Of a DNA stretch of 15,368 nucleotides, positions 8,047 through 15,368 are shown one piece after another (position 1 is the first letter of the stretch; each line of letters begins with the position of its first letter). This stretch comes from Deltaproteobacteria bacterium. GTDB lineage: Bacteria > Desulfobacterota > Dissulfuribacteria > Dissulfuribacterales > QOAL01. The notes under the pieces were generated by a model, which was not told the DNA's origin, ran no database searches, and saw only the letters and a list, made by a program, of their open reading frames with translations. The stretch is from contig JALSKY010000147.1 in assembly GCA_026988585.1 (NCBI GenBank), positions 1 through 15,368 on the forward strand. Reading direction: 5' to 3'. Both the position numbers and the translations under genes were made by a program.

Positions 8047-9453
8047 ATGTATAAAAAACAACATATTCACTTCATAGGGATAGGTGGAATAGGGATGAGC
8101 GGTCTGGCCCAGGTCCTGCTGTCTCTCAACTTCAGTGTATCAGGTTCTGATCTAAGGAGTACAGATATAACCCGCAGGCTGGAGGCCATGGGGGCCGTGA
8201 TCAGTAAGGGACACGCATCTGAAAATATCAAGGATGCAGACGTTGTTGTGGTATCCTCAGCAGTCAGGGATGACAATCCAGAACTCAAGGCAGCCAGGCT
8301 TGCTGGCATTCCAGTTATTCCCAGGGCAGAGATGTTGGGTGAGCTTATGCGCCTGAAGAAGTTTGGAATTGCCGTTGCTGGTGCCCATGGCAAGACCAGT
8401 ACCACCTCCATGGTTGCATCTGTCCTGCAGGGGGCCGATCTGGATCCCACGGTGATAATTGGCGGGCAGGTCAGAGGGCTTGGCAGCAATGCCCATTGGG
8501 GCCAGGGAGAGTTCCTGGTTGCAGAGGCGGATGAGAGTGATGGCAGTTTTCTGAAGCTTATTCCAAGCATGGTAGTGGTTACCAATATAGATCGTGAGCA
8601 TCTCGATTATTATGCAGGGTTGCAGGAGATAAAGAGCAGCTTTGCCCTTTTTATGGACAGGATCCCGTTTTACGGGGTTACCATTACCTGCGGTGATGAT
8701 CCGGTACTCATGGAGATAGTTCAGGAAGTGGGTAAGCGGAATATCACCTATGGTACTGGCAGGAAATGTGATCTGAGAGCCAGGGATATCAGATCCAACG
8801 GTATGAAGACCTCATTCGATGTGGTTTGGCATGATGCTGTCATGGGAAGGGTGGAGATCTCAGTGCCCGGCCTCTACCATGTACGAAATGCCCTTGCTGC
8901 CATTGCTGTAGGTATAGAACTGGAGCTGTCATTTGATCTTATCAGACAGGGTATCAGCTCTTATGAGGGTGTTGGCAGGAGGTTTGAAATAGTAGGAGAG
9001 ATTGGCGGGATAACAGTACTGGATGATTATGCACACCATCCCACGGAGATTCAGGCCACTCTTGCGGCTGTCAGGAATGCCTGGCCGGATCGGAGGATAG
9101 TGGTGCTGTTCGAGCCTCACCGGTACTCCAGAACCAAGGCACTGATGGATGAGTTTGCCACCTGCTTCAATCTGGTTGATAAACTCTTCTTGACCGAGAT
9201 CTATCCGGCCAGCGAGAAGCCCATAGTGGGGATCACTGGTAAGAGGCTTGCTGATGCCGTGGCTGCAGGCTCAGGATGTCCTGTGCAGTTTGTAGAGTCT
9301 GTAGACCAGTTTCCTGAGGCAGTGCTGCCTGAGGTTAGAGATGGCGATCTGGTTGTGACCTTGGGTGCTGGCGCCATAGGCAAGGTTGGACATGAGATTG
9401 CAAACCTTTTGCAGGAACGGGAGGGGAGTTTAATTGCCAGGAAGAGTGCCTGA
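8047..9453 (+). CDS. murC: UDP-N-acetylmuramate--L-alanine ligase MurC
   Basis: MurC starts the peptide stem by ligating L-alanine to UDP-MurNAc in the cytoplasm with ATP. The 468 residues fit the family. Motifs: N-terminal IHFIGIGGIGMSGLA (7-21), ATP loop AHGKTSTT (113-120), EADESDGSF (160-168), NIDREHLDYY (180-189), DDYAHHPTE (326-334) and FEPHRYSRT (355-363). The ATG has GGAGA nine bases upstream (8033-8037). The 58-base gap after murG is one of the longer spacers in the operon and contains a small hairpin with one bulge (TAC-C-GGG-TAGT-CCC-GTA, near 7995-8011), with no T-run and so no sign of termination. The product is the substrate of MurD; MurC itself uses the MurB product. Confidence 0.97.
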   Translation: MYKKQHIHFIGIGGIGMSGLAQVLLSLNFSVSGSDLRSTDITRRLEAMGAVISKGHASENIKDADVVVVSSAVRDDNPELKAARLAGIPVIPRAEMLGELMRLKKFGIAVAGAHGKTSTTSMVASVLQGADLDPTVIIGGQVRGLGSNAHWGQGEFLVAEADESDGSFLKLIPSMVVVTNIDREHLDYYAGLQEIKSSFALFMDRIPFYGVTITCGDDPVLMEIVQEVGKRNITYGTGRKCDLRARDIRSNGMKTSFDVVWHDAVMGRVEISVPGLYHVRNALAAIAVGIELELSFDLIRQGISSYEGVGRRFEIVGEIGGITVLDDYAHHPTEIQATLAAVRNAWPDRRIVVLFEPHRYSRTKALMDEFATCFNLVDKLFLTEIYPASEKPIVGITGKRLADAVAAGSGCPVQFVESVDQFPEAVLPEVRDGDLVVTLGAGAIGKVGHEIANLLQEREGSLIARKSA

Positions 9454-10363
9454 TATAGAGGGTGTTGTCCTGAAAACCGATATCCCTCTTGCAGATTTTA
9501 CTACCTTTCGCATAGGCGGGACTGCAGCTTTATGGCTGGAGCCTACGGATATTCCAGGCCTTGAAAAGGCCCTGGCCATTCTCCACAGCAACTTCCCTGC
9601 CTTCAGGATACTGGGCAACGGGAGCAACCTGCTGGTTGACGACAGGGGGGTGGATGCAGTTCTCTCACTGAATGGCTTGACAGATCTTGGATTTGGCAAC
9701 GGCATGTTGGAGGCAGGGGCAGGGGTGAGGCTGTCCAGGCTGATAACATTCTGTCACAGCCATGATCTTGGCGGACTGGAGCCACTTTGCGGCATACCTG
9801 CATCAGTAGGCGGAGCGGTGAAGATGAATGCCGGCGCCAACGGGCTAAATTTTCTGGATTTTGTGGAGAGCGTGCTCATTGTGACGCCAAACGGTAGTCA
9901 GTGGTTCAAGTGTGTTGACATGGAATCAGGTTACAGGGACGGAGGAATTCCCAAGGGTGCGGTGGTAGCAGGCTGCAGGATTCGTGTGGCAGAAGAAGAT
10001 GCAGCCTATCTTTCTGGAAGGGCCCTGTATAGGGTCAGGAGAAAGAGATCACAGGAGATCCTGAAGAGGGTGATGGCACAACGTATCCTTTCTCAGCCTC
10101 TTGGGCAGCCAAGTGCCGGCTGCATATTCAGAAATCCGGAAAATGATTCTGCCGGCAGACTTATAGACCAGGCAGGTCTCAAGGGCAGAAGGGCGGGTAG
10201 CGCGGAAATATCCATGAAGCACGCAAATTTTATAGTCAATCTTGGCGGAGCCTCATTTTACAATGTGATGGAACTGATAGATTGTGCAAGGGAGAGGGTG
10301 AAGGCCATGTTTGGGATCTGTCTTGAGCCAGAGGTCACCATCTGGAAGGAGGCTTCAGCATGA
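9434..10363 (+). CDS. murB: UDP-N-acetylenolpyruvoylglucosamine reductase MurB
   Basis: MurB is an FAD enzyme that reduces UDP-GlcNAc-enolpyruvate to UDP-MurNAc with NADPH. The 309 residues carry FTTFRIGG (22-29), the FAD-loop GNGSNLL (61-67), GIPASVGGAVKMNAGANG (120-137), YRDGG (167-171), QPSAGCIFRNP (225-235), HANFIVN (263-269) and LEPEV near the end. Length and motifs fit the shorter, type II MurB group. The residue in the proton-donor position (Ser229 in E. coli) is Cys230 here. TTG 9434 is the first codon after an in-frame stop (9431-9433) and has AGGGGAG (9422-9428) five bases upstream; it overlaps the murC end by 20 bases. GTG 9446, preceded by AGGAAGA, is a less likely alternative start. 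Confidence 0.95.
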   Translation: MPGRVPDIEGVVLKTDIPLADFTTFRIGGTAALWLEPTDIPGLEKALAILHSNFPAFRILGNGSNLLVDDRGVDAVLSLNGLTDLGFGNGMLEAGAGVRLSRLITFCHSHDLGGLEPLCGIPASVGGAVKMNAGANGLNFLDFVESVLIVTPNGSQWFKCVDMESGYRDGGIPKGAVVAGCRIRVAEEDAAYLSGRALYRVRRKRSQEILKRVMAQRILSQPLGQPSAGCIFRNPENDSAGRLIDQAGLKGRRAGSAEISMKHANFIVNLGGASFYNVMELIDCARERVKAMFGICLEPEVTIWKEASA

Positions 10364-11262
10364 TATCCAGGTCATCCAATGTTCGCAGGAGATCCGGATC
10401 TCTCAAACGCAGTAATCTCTCACGCAGGCCGGGTTCAGATGGCAAAAGAGGATCTGGCTCGGGTAGTGTCTTTGTGCGAAAATTTCTGATCGCATCCATG
10501 GTAACAGCTCTTTTCCTGGCAGGCTTGGCAGGGGCGGGATACGGGATAAGGCAATGGGCACAGTGTTGTTCAATTTTTCAGATATCATCCATAGATCTGC
10601 ACCAGGCTGGCGAAAAGGGGAAGCGGATTGATCCTAAGGAGATTGTCAGGCTAAGTGGTATCAGGAGCGGACAGAATATCTTCTCTGTCAATGCTGAAAA
10701 GGTCAGGGCTGCAATAATGGCAGGAAATCCCTGGATTGCCTCTGTGGAACTGGAGAGGGACTATCCAAACAGGATCATAATAAAGGTTCGTGAGAGAGAG
10801 CCCGCGGCCCTGGTCAGTATCCAGGGAAAGATATGGCTGATGGATAAAGAAGGAAAGGTTTTCAAGGAAGCGGCACCTGAAGACGGGTTCAAAGGCCCGA
10901 TAATTACCGGGCTGTTAAAAGATGATAAAGGGCCCCATGGCAAGGGGGAGCAAGATGGTCAGGCGCTGGATATGACGCGGGTTAGGGATGCCATGACCAT
11001 AGTCAAGCTCTCCAGAAAGGGGGCGCGTGCCCTGGGATATTTCAATATCAGCCAGATAGATTTCCCGGATGAGGATACACTGGTTGTCTATACAGCAGAT
11101 AAGGCGGTTCCTTTCTATCTGGAACGGTCAGAACTCAAGGGGCAGTTCTATCGTGCTGAAAAGATACTCTATCAGCTCTATACATCGGGAGAATATGCCA
11201 AGGTTGCCAGCGTTACTGTTGGTTATGGGGATGATATGGCCCTCGCAAAGTTGAAGAACTGA
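10360..11262 (+). CDS. ftsQ: Cell division protein FtsQ (POTRA-domain divisome protein)
   Basis: FtsQ is a bitopic inner-membrane protein linking early and late divisome parts through FtsB and FtsL. The 300 residues show the expected order: a basic, serine- and arginine-rich cytoplasmic tail (1-41), one hydrophobic segment (about 42-64, FLIASMVTALFLAGLAGAGY), then a periplasmic POTRA domain (about 72-142; FQISSIDL, IRSGQNIFSVN, NPWIASVELERDYPNRI) and the FtsQ domain (WLMDKEGKVFKE and later ISQIDFPDEDTLVVY). The ATG overlaps the murB stop as ATGA. No ddl gene separates it from murB, unlike the order in E. coli. FtsQ sequences are poorly conserved, so the call rests on architecture, motifs and position together. 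Confidence 0.9.
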   Translation: MISRSSNVRRRSGSLKRSNLSRRPGSDGKRGSGSGSVFVRKFLIASMVTALFLAGLAGAGYGIRQWAQCCSIFQISSIDLHQAGEKGKRIDPKEIVRLSGIRSGQNIFSVNAEKVRAAIMAGNPWIASVELERDYPNRIIIKVREREPAALVSIQGKIWLMDKEGKVFKEAAPEDGFKGPIITGLLKDDKGPHGKGEQDGQALDMTRVRDAMTIVKLSRKGARALGYFNISQIDFPDEDTLVVYTADKAVPFYLERSELKGQFYRAEKILYQLYTSGEYAKVASVTVGYGDDMALAKLKN

Positions 11263-11265
11263 GTT

Positions 11266-12492
11266 ATGAACCAGCGTGCTTGTGACATAATTGTAGGCCT
11301 GGATATCGGCACCACCAAAGTGAGCTGTGTCGTGGGAGAGGAGACTGAAGACGGCCTGGAAATAATCGGTATCGGCAGCCATCCGTCCGTTGGCCTGCGT
11401 AAGGGAGTGGTTGTCAATATCGACAAGACCGTGAACTCCATTCAGAAGGCAGTGGAGGAGGCGGAGCTGATGGCGGGCTGTGAGATAACCTCTGCCTATA
11501 TCGGCATAGCTGGAAGCCATATCAAGGGGTTCAACAGCCACGGTGTCATTGCCATCAAGGGTGAGGAGGTTACTGAGGAGGATCTGGACAGGGTTATTGA
11601 TGCAGCCAGGGCCGTGGCAATCCCCCTCGATCGCCAAGTCATCCATATCCTGCCCCAGGAGTATATTGTGGATGACCAGCCTGGAATTCTTGACCCTGTG
11701 GGGATGACAGGCGTCAGGCTGGAGGCCAAGGTTCATATTGTGACCGGGGCCGTTACTGCAGCACAAAACCTGATCAAATGTGCCAATAGGGCAGGGTTGG
11801 ATGTTGAGGATATTGTCCTGCAGCCCCTGGCATCAGCAGAGGCAGTGCTTACCGATGAGGAGAGAGATCTTGGGGTAGCCTTGATTGATTTTGGCGGAGG
11901 TACTACCGATCTCGCCATACTCGGTGAGGGTGCCATAAGGCACACTGCTGTTCTCGGCCTTGGAGGTGCTAACCTCACCTATGATATTTCCGTGGGATTA
12001 AGGACCCCCATGGCCCAGGCTGATACCCTGAAGATACGATATGGGACATGTCTCACCTCATTTGCTGATCCTGGTGAGATGATAGAGGTTCCCAGTGTTG
12101 GCGGCAGAAAACCGAGAAAGCTGTCGAGACAGATCCTGGCTGAGATCCTTGAGCCAAGGGTAGAGGAGATATTTACTCTTCTGGATCGGGAGATCAGGCG
12201 AACCGGCCTCAAGGAACTGCTGGCATCCGGCATTGTATTGACCGGTGGATCGGCACTGCTGCCAGGCACACTGGAGATGGCTGATCAGGTGTTCCAATTG
12301 CCGGCCCGTCTTGGATATCCCCGCAATATATCAGGCCTGGTAGATGTGGTGGATAGCCCCATGTATGCCACGGCAGTGGGGCTGGTGCGATATGGGGCTC
12401 AGGACAGGCCGGACAGGAGTTTTGACATGGAGGGCGGGAGTATTGTCTCCAAGATTACCCGCAGGATGAAGGACCTTTTCAAACGTGACTGA
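11266..12492 (+). CDS. ftsA: Cell division protein FtsA (actin-like membrane tether for FtsZ)
   Basis: FtsA binds ATP, polymerises and anchors FtsZ filaments to the inner membrane, recruiting later divisome proteins. The 408 residues show the actin/Hsp70-type phosphate-1 loop GLDIGTTKVSCVVG (11-24), a 1C subdomain (about 85-165) in place of actin 1B, the phosphate-2 loop LIDFGGGTTDLAI (206-218), and the adenosine loop GIVLTGGSALLPG (322-334). A C-terminal amphipathic helix (392-406, SIVSKITRRMKDLFK) is the membrane-targeting sequence, after a short disordered linker. The gene starts three bases after ftsQ and ends 25 bases before ftsZ, the usual ftsQ-ftsA-ftsZ order. The upstream ribosome site is weak (GAAG), so coupling to ftsQ translation is likely. 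Confidence 0.97.
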   Translation: MNQRACDIIVGLDIGTTKVSCVVGEETEDGLEIIGIGSHPSVGLRKGVVVNIDKTVNSIQKAVEEAELMAGCEITSAYIGIAGSHIKGFNSHGVIAIKGEEVTEEDLDRVIDAARAVAIPLDRQVIHILPQEYIVDDQPGILDPVGMTGVRLEAKVHIVTGAVTAAQNLIKCANRAGLDVEDIVLQPLASAEAVLTDEERDLGVALIDFGGGTTDLAILGEGAIRHTAVLGLGGANLTYDISVGLRTPMAQADTLKIRYGTCLTSFADPGEMIEVPSVGGRKPRKLSRQILAEILEPRVEEIFTLLDREIRRTGLKELLASGIVLTGGSALLPGTLEMADQVFQLPARLGYPRNISGLVDVVDSPMYATAVGLVRYGAQDRPDRSFDMEGGSIVSKITRRMKDLFKRD

Positions 12493-12517
12493 TAGTTGAA
12501 GACAGGGGGAGAGAGAT

Positions 12518-13717
12518 ATGACTTTTGAATTCGTGGACAGTCCCTTGACTGCAAAGATAAAGGTTATTGGTGTTGGCGGTGGTGGTGGAAATGCCATCAA
12601 TAACATGATCCGGGCAGAACTTCAGGGAGTCGAGTTTATTGCAGCCAATACTGATGCCCAGGCCCTGGAGATGTCAAAGGCCCCTGTCAAGATCCAGCTG
12701 GGCAAGGGGCTCACCAAGGGGTTGGGTGCAGGCGCAAAACCCAATATAGGGCGTGAAGCAGCAGAAGAGAGTGCGGATCAGATCAAAAAGGCCTTGGAAG
12801 GCAGTGATATGGTCTTTGTTACTGCTGGAATGGGCGGTGGAACAGGTACTGGAGGGGCCCCGGTAATTGCGGAGATAAGCAAGGAGATGGGGGCTCTCAC
12901 AGTGGCTGTGGTAACCCGTCCCTTCAGTTTTGAAGGCAAAAAGAGAAAACAGCAGGCAGATGAGGGAATTGACAGGCTGAGAAAGGTGGTGGATACCATC
13001 ATCACCATACCCAATGACAGGCTCAGAAGCCTTGCTGATCCCAGAACTCCAATTATGGATATGTTCAGAAAGGCTGATGAGGTCCTCTACTATGCGGTGA
13101 GAGGTATTTCCGACCTTATTGTGGTCCAGGGTTATGTGAACGTGGATTTTGCTGATGTCAGGACTGTCATGGCTGAGATGGGTATGGCCCTCATGGGAAC
13201 CGGAGTGGCCAAGGGGGAGCGCCGTGCCCTGGAGGCTGTTCAGATGGCAATAGCGAATCCGCTTTTGGAGGATGTTTCCATCAGTGGGGCAAGGGGTATC
13301 CTGATGAACATAACCGCCAGTATGGAGACCCTTACCATGGATGAGGTTGACCAGGCAGCCACATTGATACAGGAAGAGGCCCATGATGACGCCAACATCA
13401 TATTTGGTACTGTATTCGATGAATCCCTTGAGGATGAGATTCGGGTCACAGTGATAGCTACCGGCATTGGGAAAGAACCTGTCTCTGCTGAGCCACCTAT
13501 TACCACAACTACTGTGATCAAGAATATTCAGGATGCCAAAAAGAAGGATGAGGTTGTCCATTCAACAGATGAACCTGGGATCAGTTCCCCCGCTGTAGCT
13601 GAAGCAGATAAGGTGGTTAACGGGGAAAGGGGAATCGGGTCTGATTTCAAGGGATTGGATAATCTGGATGAGACAGAGCTGGAGATTCCTGCCTTTCTGA
13701 GAAAAAAGGCGGATTGA
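12518..13717 (+). CDS. ftsZ: Cell division protein FtsZ (tubulin-like GTPase)
   Basis: FtsZ polymerises into the Z-ring that places and organises septal wall synthesis. The 399 residues have KVIGVGGGGGNAINNM (15-30), the tubulin signature GGGTGTG (106-112), TRPFSFEG (133-140), the T7 loop NVDFADVRTVM (208-218) with the catalytic aspartates that complete GTP hydrolysis in the neighbouring subunit, and TVIATG (311-316). After a linker of about 65 residues rich in acidic residues, the C-terminal peptide LEIPAFLRKKAD (388-399) matches the conserved FtsA-binding tail. The ribosome site is strong (AGGGGGAG, 12504-12511, six bases before ATG). It is the last gene of the operon; a hairpin terminator follows 44 bases after the stop. 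Confidence 0.99.
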   Translation: MTFEFVDSPLTAKIKVIGVGGGGGNAINNMIRAELQGVEFIAANTDAQALEMSKAPVKIQLGKGLTKGLGAGAKPNIGREAAEESADQIKKALEGSDMVFVTAGMGGGTGTGGAPVIAEISKEMGALTVAVVTRPFSFEGKKRKQQADEGIDRLRKVVDTIITIPNDRLRSLADPRTPIMDMFRKADEVLYYAVRGISDLIVVQGYVNVDFADVRTVMAEMGMALMGTGVAKGERRALEAVQMAIANPLLEDVSISGARGILMNITASMETLTMDEVDQAATLIQEEAHDDANIIFGTVFDESLEDEIRVTVIATGIGKEPVSAEPPITTTTVIKNIQDAKKKDEVVHSTDEPGISSPAVAEADKVVNGERGIGSDFKGLDNLDETELEIPAFLRKKAD

Positions 13718-13739
13718 TCTTCCCTGGATTCAGTAAGGC

Positions 13740-13756
13740 CTTTTAACCCTTAAAAG
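13740..13756. repeat. AT-rich hairpin CTTTTAA-CCC-TTAAAAG
   Basis: A perfect seven-base inverted repeat with a three-base loop lies 22 bases after ftsZ, directly before the main terminator. It is a weak stem (mostly A-T). It may help termination or protect the 3' end of the message, or it may be incidental. Confidence 0.4.
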
Positions 13757-13760
13757 AGAT

Positions 13761-13802
13761 AAAAGCCGGTGCTGCCTAAGGTGGAGCGGACACCGGCTTT
13801 TT
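13761..13802. terminator. Bidirectional intrinsic terminator between ftsZ and glmM
   Basis: AAAAGCCGGTG (13761-13771) pairs perfectly with CACCGGCTTTT (13791-13801) around a 19-base loop. The GC-rich core is flanked by an A-run on the left and TTTTT on the right, so the same element reads as stem plus U-run on both strands. It sits between the convergent ends of ftsZ (stop at 13717) and glmM (stop at 13838) and is suited to end both transcripts. Confidence 0.85.
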
Positions 13803-13837
13803 GGAAGGCCAGTTCTTTCCAGGTGCCAACCTGCTAA

Positions 13838-15187
13838 TCAGGCGTTATTCTCCACATGTTCTGCCAGGGTATGCGCAATCTCTTCTATCCGATCATGGTC
13901 CTCTCCCTCAACCATGATCCTCAATACCGGTTCTGTGCCTGATGGCCTGATGAGTATGCGTCCGCTGCCCTTGAGACCTCTTTCCAGTTTTCCCTGGAGT
14001 TCATTCAGGCCAGGAATCTCTGCCGGCGTTTTTTTCTCTTGAAGGGTAACATTGTGAAGTACCTGTGGAAAATCTTCCATTATAGAGGCCAACTCTGAGA
14101 GTGGACGCCTGCTTCTCTGCATCACTGCCAGGAGTTGGAGTGCTGCAAGAATGCCGTCCCCGGTGGTGATGTGATCCAGAAAGATCAGGTGTCCGCTCTG
14201 TTCTCCTCCAAAGTTGTACCCCTTCTCTCTCATGGTCTCCACAACATAACGGTCACCAACATTTGTGCGAACCAGTCTGCCTCCCATGGCTTCCAGGGCC
14301 TTCTCCAATCCCATGTTGCTCATTACAGTGGCGACAACGGTGTTATAGTTCAGGGTTTTGTTTTCAATCATATGTTTGGCACAGATGGCCATTATATGAT
14401 CACCGTTCACAATGTTGCCCTTTTCATCTGTTACAATGAGTCGGTCGCCATCACCATCTAAAGCAAGGCCAATATCTGCTCCATGCTGTTTTACTAGTTG
14501 GCTCAGCCTTTCAGGGTGCATGGCCCCGCAGTCCTTGTTGATATTTATTCCGTTTGGTTCAATGCCTACCTTGATGAGATCTGCCCCGAGTTCCTCGAAC
14601 ACCGCCGGGGCCACCTTGTATGCAGCACCATTGGCGCAATCAAGAACGATCTTCAGGCCATCCAGGGTGAGGTCCTTGGGAAATGTATGCTTTACAAAAA
14701 CTATGTAGCGGCCCTGAGCATCCTCTATCCTCCTGGCCCTGCCCACATTTGCGCCAGTAGGCATGACATGGGACAGATCCTGCTCCATCAGTTCCTCTAT
14801 CCTGATTTCTGCGTGATCTGGCAGTTTGAAACCATCTCCTGCAAAGAGCTTGATGCCGTTGTCTTCAAATTTGTTATGGGATGCAGAGATCACTACACCG
14901 GCATCTGCCCTCATGCTTGTGGCAAGAAAGGCTATTGCAGGCGTGGGCATCGGCCCTACCACATAGGCGTTGGCTCCCATGGAGCAGATGCCTGCCACCA
15001 GGGCGTTTTCCAGCATGTAACAGGAGCGCCTGGTGTCCTTTCCAATTAGTATCCTGTGTTTTCGATTACGGCTCTCCCTGAAAAAATAGGCTACTGCCCG
15101 CCCAATGCTCAGGGCCGTTTCAACGGTCATTGGATAGACGTTGGCTAGCCCCCTCACTCCGTCAGTACCAAAAAATCTCCTTTTCAT
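13838..15187 (-). CDS. glmM: Phosphoglucosamine mutase GlmM
   Basis: GlmM converts glucosamine-6-phosphate to glucosamine-1-phosphate, on the route to UDP-GlcNAc, the precursor used by MurA, MurG and lipid A synthesis. With the start at 15187 the protein has 449 residues, the family length. It begins MKRRFFGTDGVRG, as GlmM proteins do. Motifs are the phosphoserine loop SASHN (101-105; Ser103 is the phosphorylated residue), the metal loop DGDGDR (244-249), the sugar loop GGEQSGH (327-333) and the phosphate-binding RPSGTEP (414-420). An ATG eight codons upstream (15211) is in frame, but it lacks a ribosome site and adds residues not seen in the family, while the chosen ATG has AAGGGG nine bases upstream. 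The residue after SASHN is Lys where Pro is common. It follows a YbbR-domain gene on the same strand. Confidence 0.96.
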   Translation of the reverse strand: MKRRFFGTDGVRGLANVYPMTVETALSIGRAVAYFFRESRNRKHRILIGKDTRRSCYMLENALVAGICSMGANAYVVGPMPTPAIAFLATSMRADAGVVISASHNKFEDNGIKLFAGDGFKLPDHAEIRIEELMEQDLSHVMPTGANVGRARRIEDAQGRYIVFVKHTFPKDLTLDGLKIVLDCANGAAYKVAPAVFEELGADLIKVGIEPNGININKDCGAMHPERLSQLVKQHGADIGLALDGDGDRLIVTDEKGNIVNGDHIMAICAKHMIENKTLNYNTVVATVMSNMGLEKALEAMGGRLVRTNVGDRYVVETMREKGYNFGGEQSGHLIFLDHITTGDGILAALQLLAVMQRSRRPLSELASIMEDFPQVLHNVTLQEKKTPAEIPGLNELQGKLERGLKGSGRILIRPSGTEPVLRIMVEGEDHDRIEEIAHTLAEHVENNA

Positions 15188-15229
15188 GGGACCGTTCCCC
15201 TTCTGTTTCATTTTTTATCAGGTTCTTTC

Positions 15230-15248
15230 CATGGCAGAGAGTGCCATG
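15230..15248. repeat. Hairpin CATGGCA-GAGAG-TGCCATG between the YbbR gene and glmM
   Basis: A perfect seven-base stem with a five-base loop lies in the short spacer between the two minus-strand genes, starting five bases past the YbbR-gene stop. No T-run follows on the minus strand (the next bases are GAAAGAACCTGATAAAAAATG), so it should not stop transcription. It could stabilise the upstream message or be chance. Confidence 0.35.
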
Positions 15249-15252
15249 AGAT

Positions 15253-15368
15253 TTATTCATTTTTCTTCGTCTGGCTATCTGGCTTGGGTTTATCCTGTTT
15301 TTTTTCGACAATCTTTACCTTTATTGTGTTTGGAGAGATCTTCAGAACCTGCATCCCCTCCGGAACTT
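15253..15368 (-). CDS. cdaR: YbbR-domain protein, C-terminal fragment (probable CdaR, regulator of diadenylate cyclase)
   Basis: Thirty-seven complete codons of a minus-strand gene are visible before the window ends: VPEGMQVLKISPNTIKVKIV followed by a lysine-rich, charged tail and TAA (15253-15255). The pattern 'P-g-v-I-P-V-v-i' is the end of a YbbR repeat. Proteins with YbbR repeats next to glmM are usually CdaR, membrane-anchored extracytoplasmic partners of the c-di-AMP synthase CdaA, in a cdaA-cdaR-glmM operon. The call depends mostly on position because the fragment is short. A diadenylate cyclase gene is expected just outside the right edge. Confidence 0.65.
   Translation of the reverse strand, partial: VPEGMQVLKISPNTIKVKIVEKKQDKPKPDSQTKKNE

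Noticed and set aside
10360..10363. Absence of ddl between murB and ftsQ as a sign of gene loss
   Set aside because: The place of ddl varies widely among bacteria, so its absence here says little without the rest of the genome.
12674..13561. Long minus-strand open frame opposite ftsZ
   Set aside because: It lies wholly inside the well-supported ftsZ gene, shows no recognisable domain and is rich in residues expected from antisense reading of a coding strand.
15188..15211. Upstream ATG for glmM, adding eight residues
   Set aside because: No ribosome site precedes it, and the added residues precede the normal family N-terminus; the ATG at 15187 has AAGGGG at a good distance.

Overview
The window is about 15.4 kb of a division and cell-wall (dcw) gene cluster from a Gram-negative bacterium, followed by a convergent locus for amino-sugar supply. 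The proteins look like those of the Desulfobacterota (the former Deltaproteobacteria). Grounds for this are a dcw order ending murG-murC-murB-ftsQ-ftsA-ftsZ, an FtsI-like protein with a C-terminal PASTA domain, a YbbR/CdaR-type gene beside glmM, and intermediate GC with heavy use of AGG/AGA and ATA codons. The phylum is an inference, and I cannot name a genus. Codon use looks uniform throughout, and I see no mobile element, phage gene, tRNA, rRNA or CRISPR array.

Layout of the plus strand (1-13717): the C-terminal end of an FtsI-like penicillin-binding protein; a 245-base gap with nested inverted repeats; a single-chain MurE-MurF fusion; mraY; murD; murG; murC; murB; ftsQ; ftsA; ftsZ. From murE to ftsZ the genes are packed tightly, with ATGA start/stop overlaps (mraY/murD, murD/murG, murB/ftsQ), a 20-base overlap (murC/murB) and short gaps, so this is very probably one operon. 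It encodes all the steps from UDP-GlcNAc-enolpyruvate reduction (MurB) through peptide addition (MurC, D, E, F) and lipid I/II formation (MraY, MurG), plus the divisome proteins FtsQ, FtsA and FtsZ. A strong hairpin with an A-run before it and a T-run after it lies between ftsZ and the oppositely oriented glmM and can terminate both transcripts.

Layout of the minus strand (13838-15368): glmM (phosphoglucosamine mutase, which feeds UDP-GlcNAc synthesis) and, upstream of it, the last 37 codons of a YbbR-domain protein, probably CdaR, the partner of a diadenylate cyclase that would lie just outside the window.

Three things depart from the textbook cluster. (1) ftsW is missing from its usual place: murD and murG overlap by four bases there. 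(2) The FtsI-like protein appears to have lost the conserved KTG motif of active transpeptidases; the aligned position reads STG. Because FtsW and FtsI normally act as a pair, these two facts together suggest that the septal peptidoglycan synthase has been changed or moved elsewhere in this lineage. (3) MurE and MurF are fused into one 1038-residue protein, with a possible internal start for a separate MurF. No wholly new gene system is visible; the interest lies in this altered septal-synthase arrangement.
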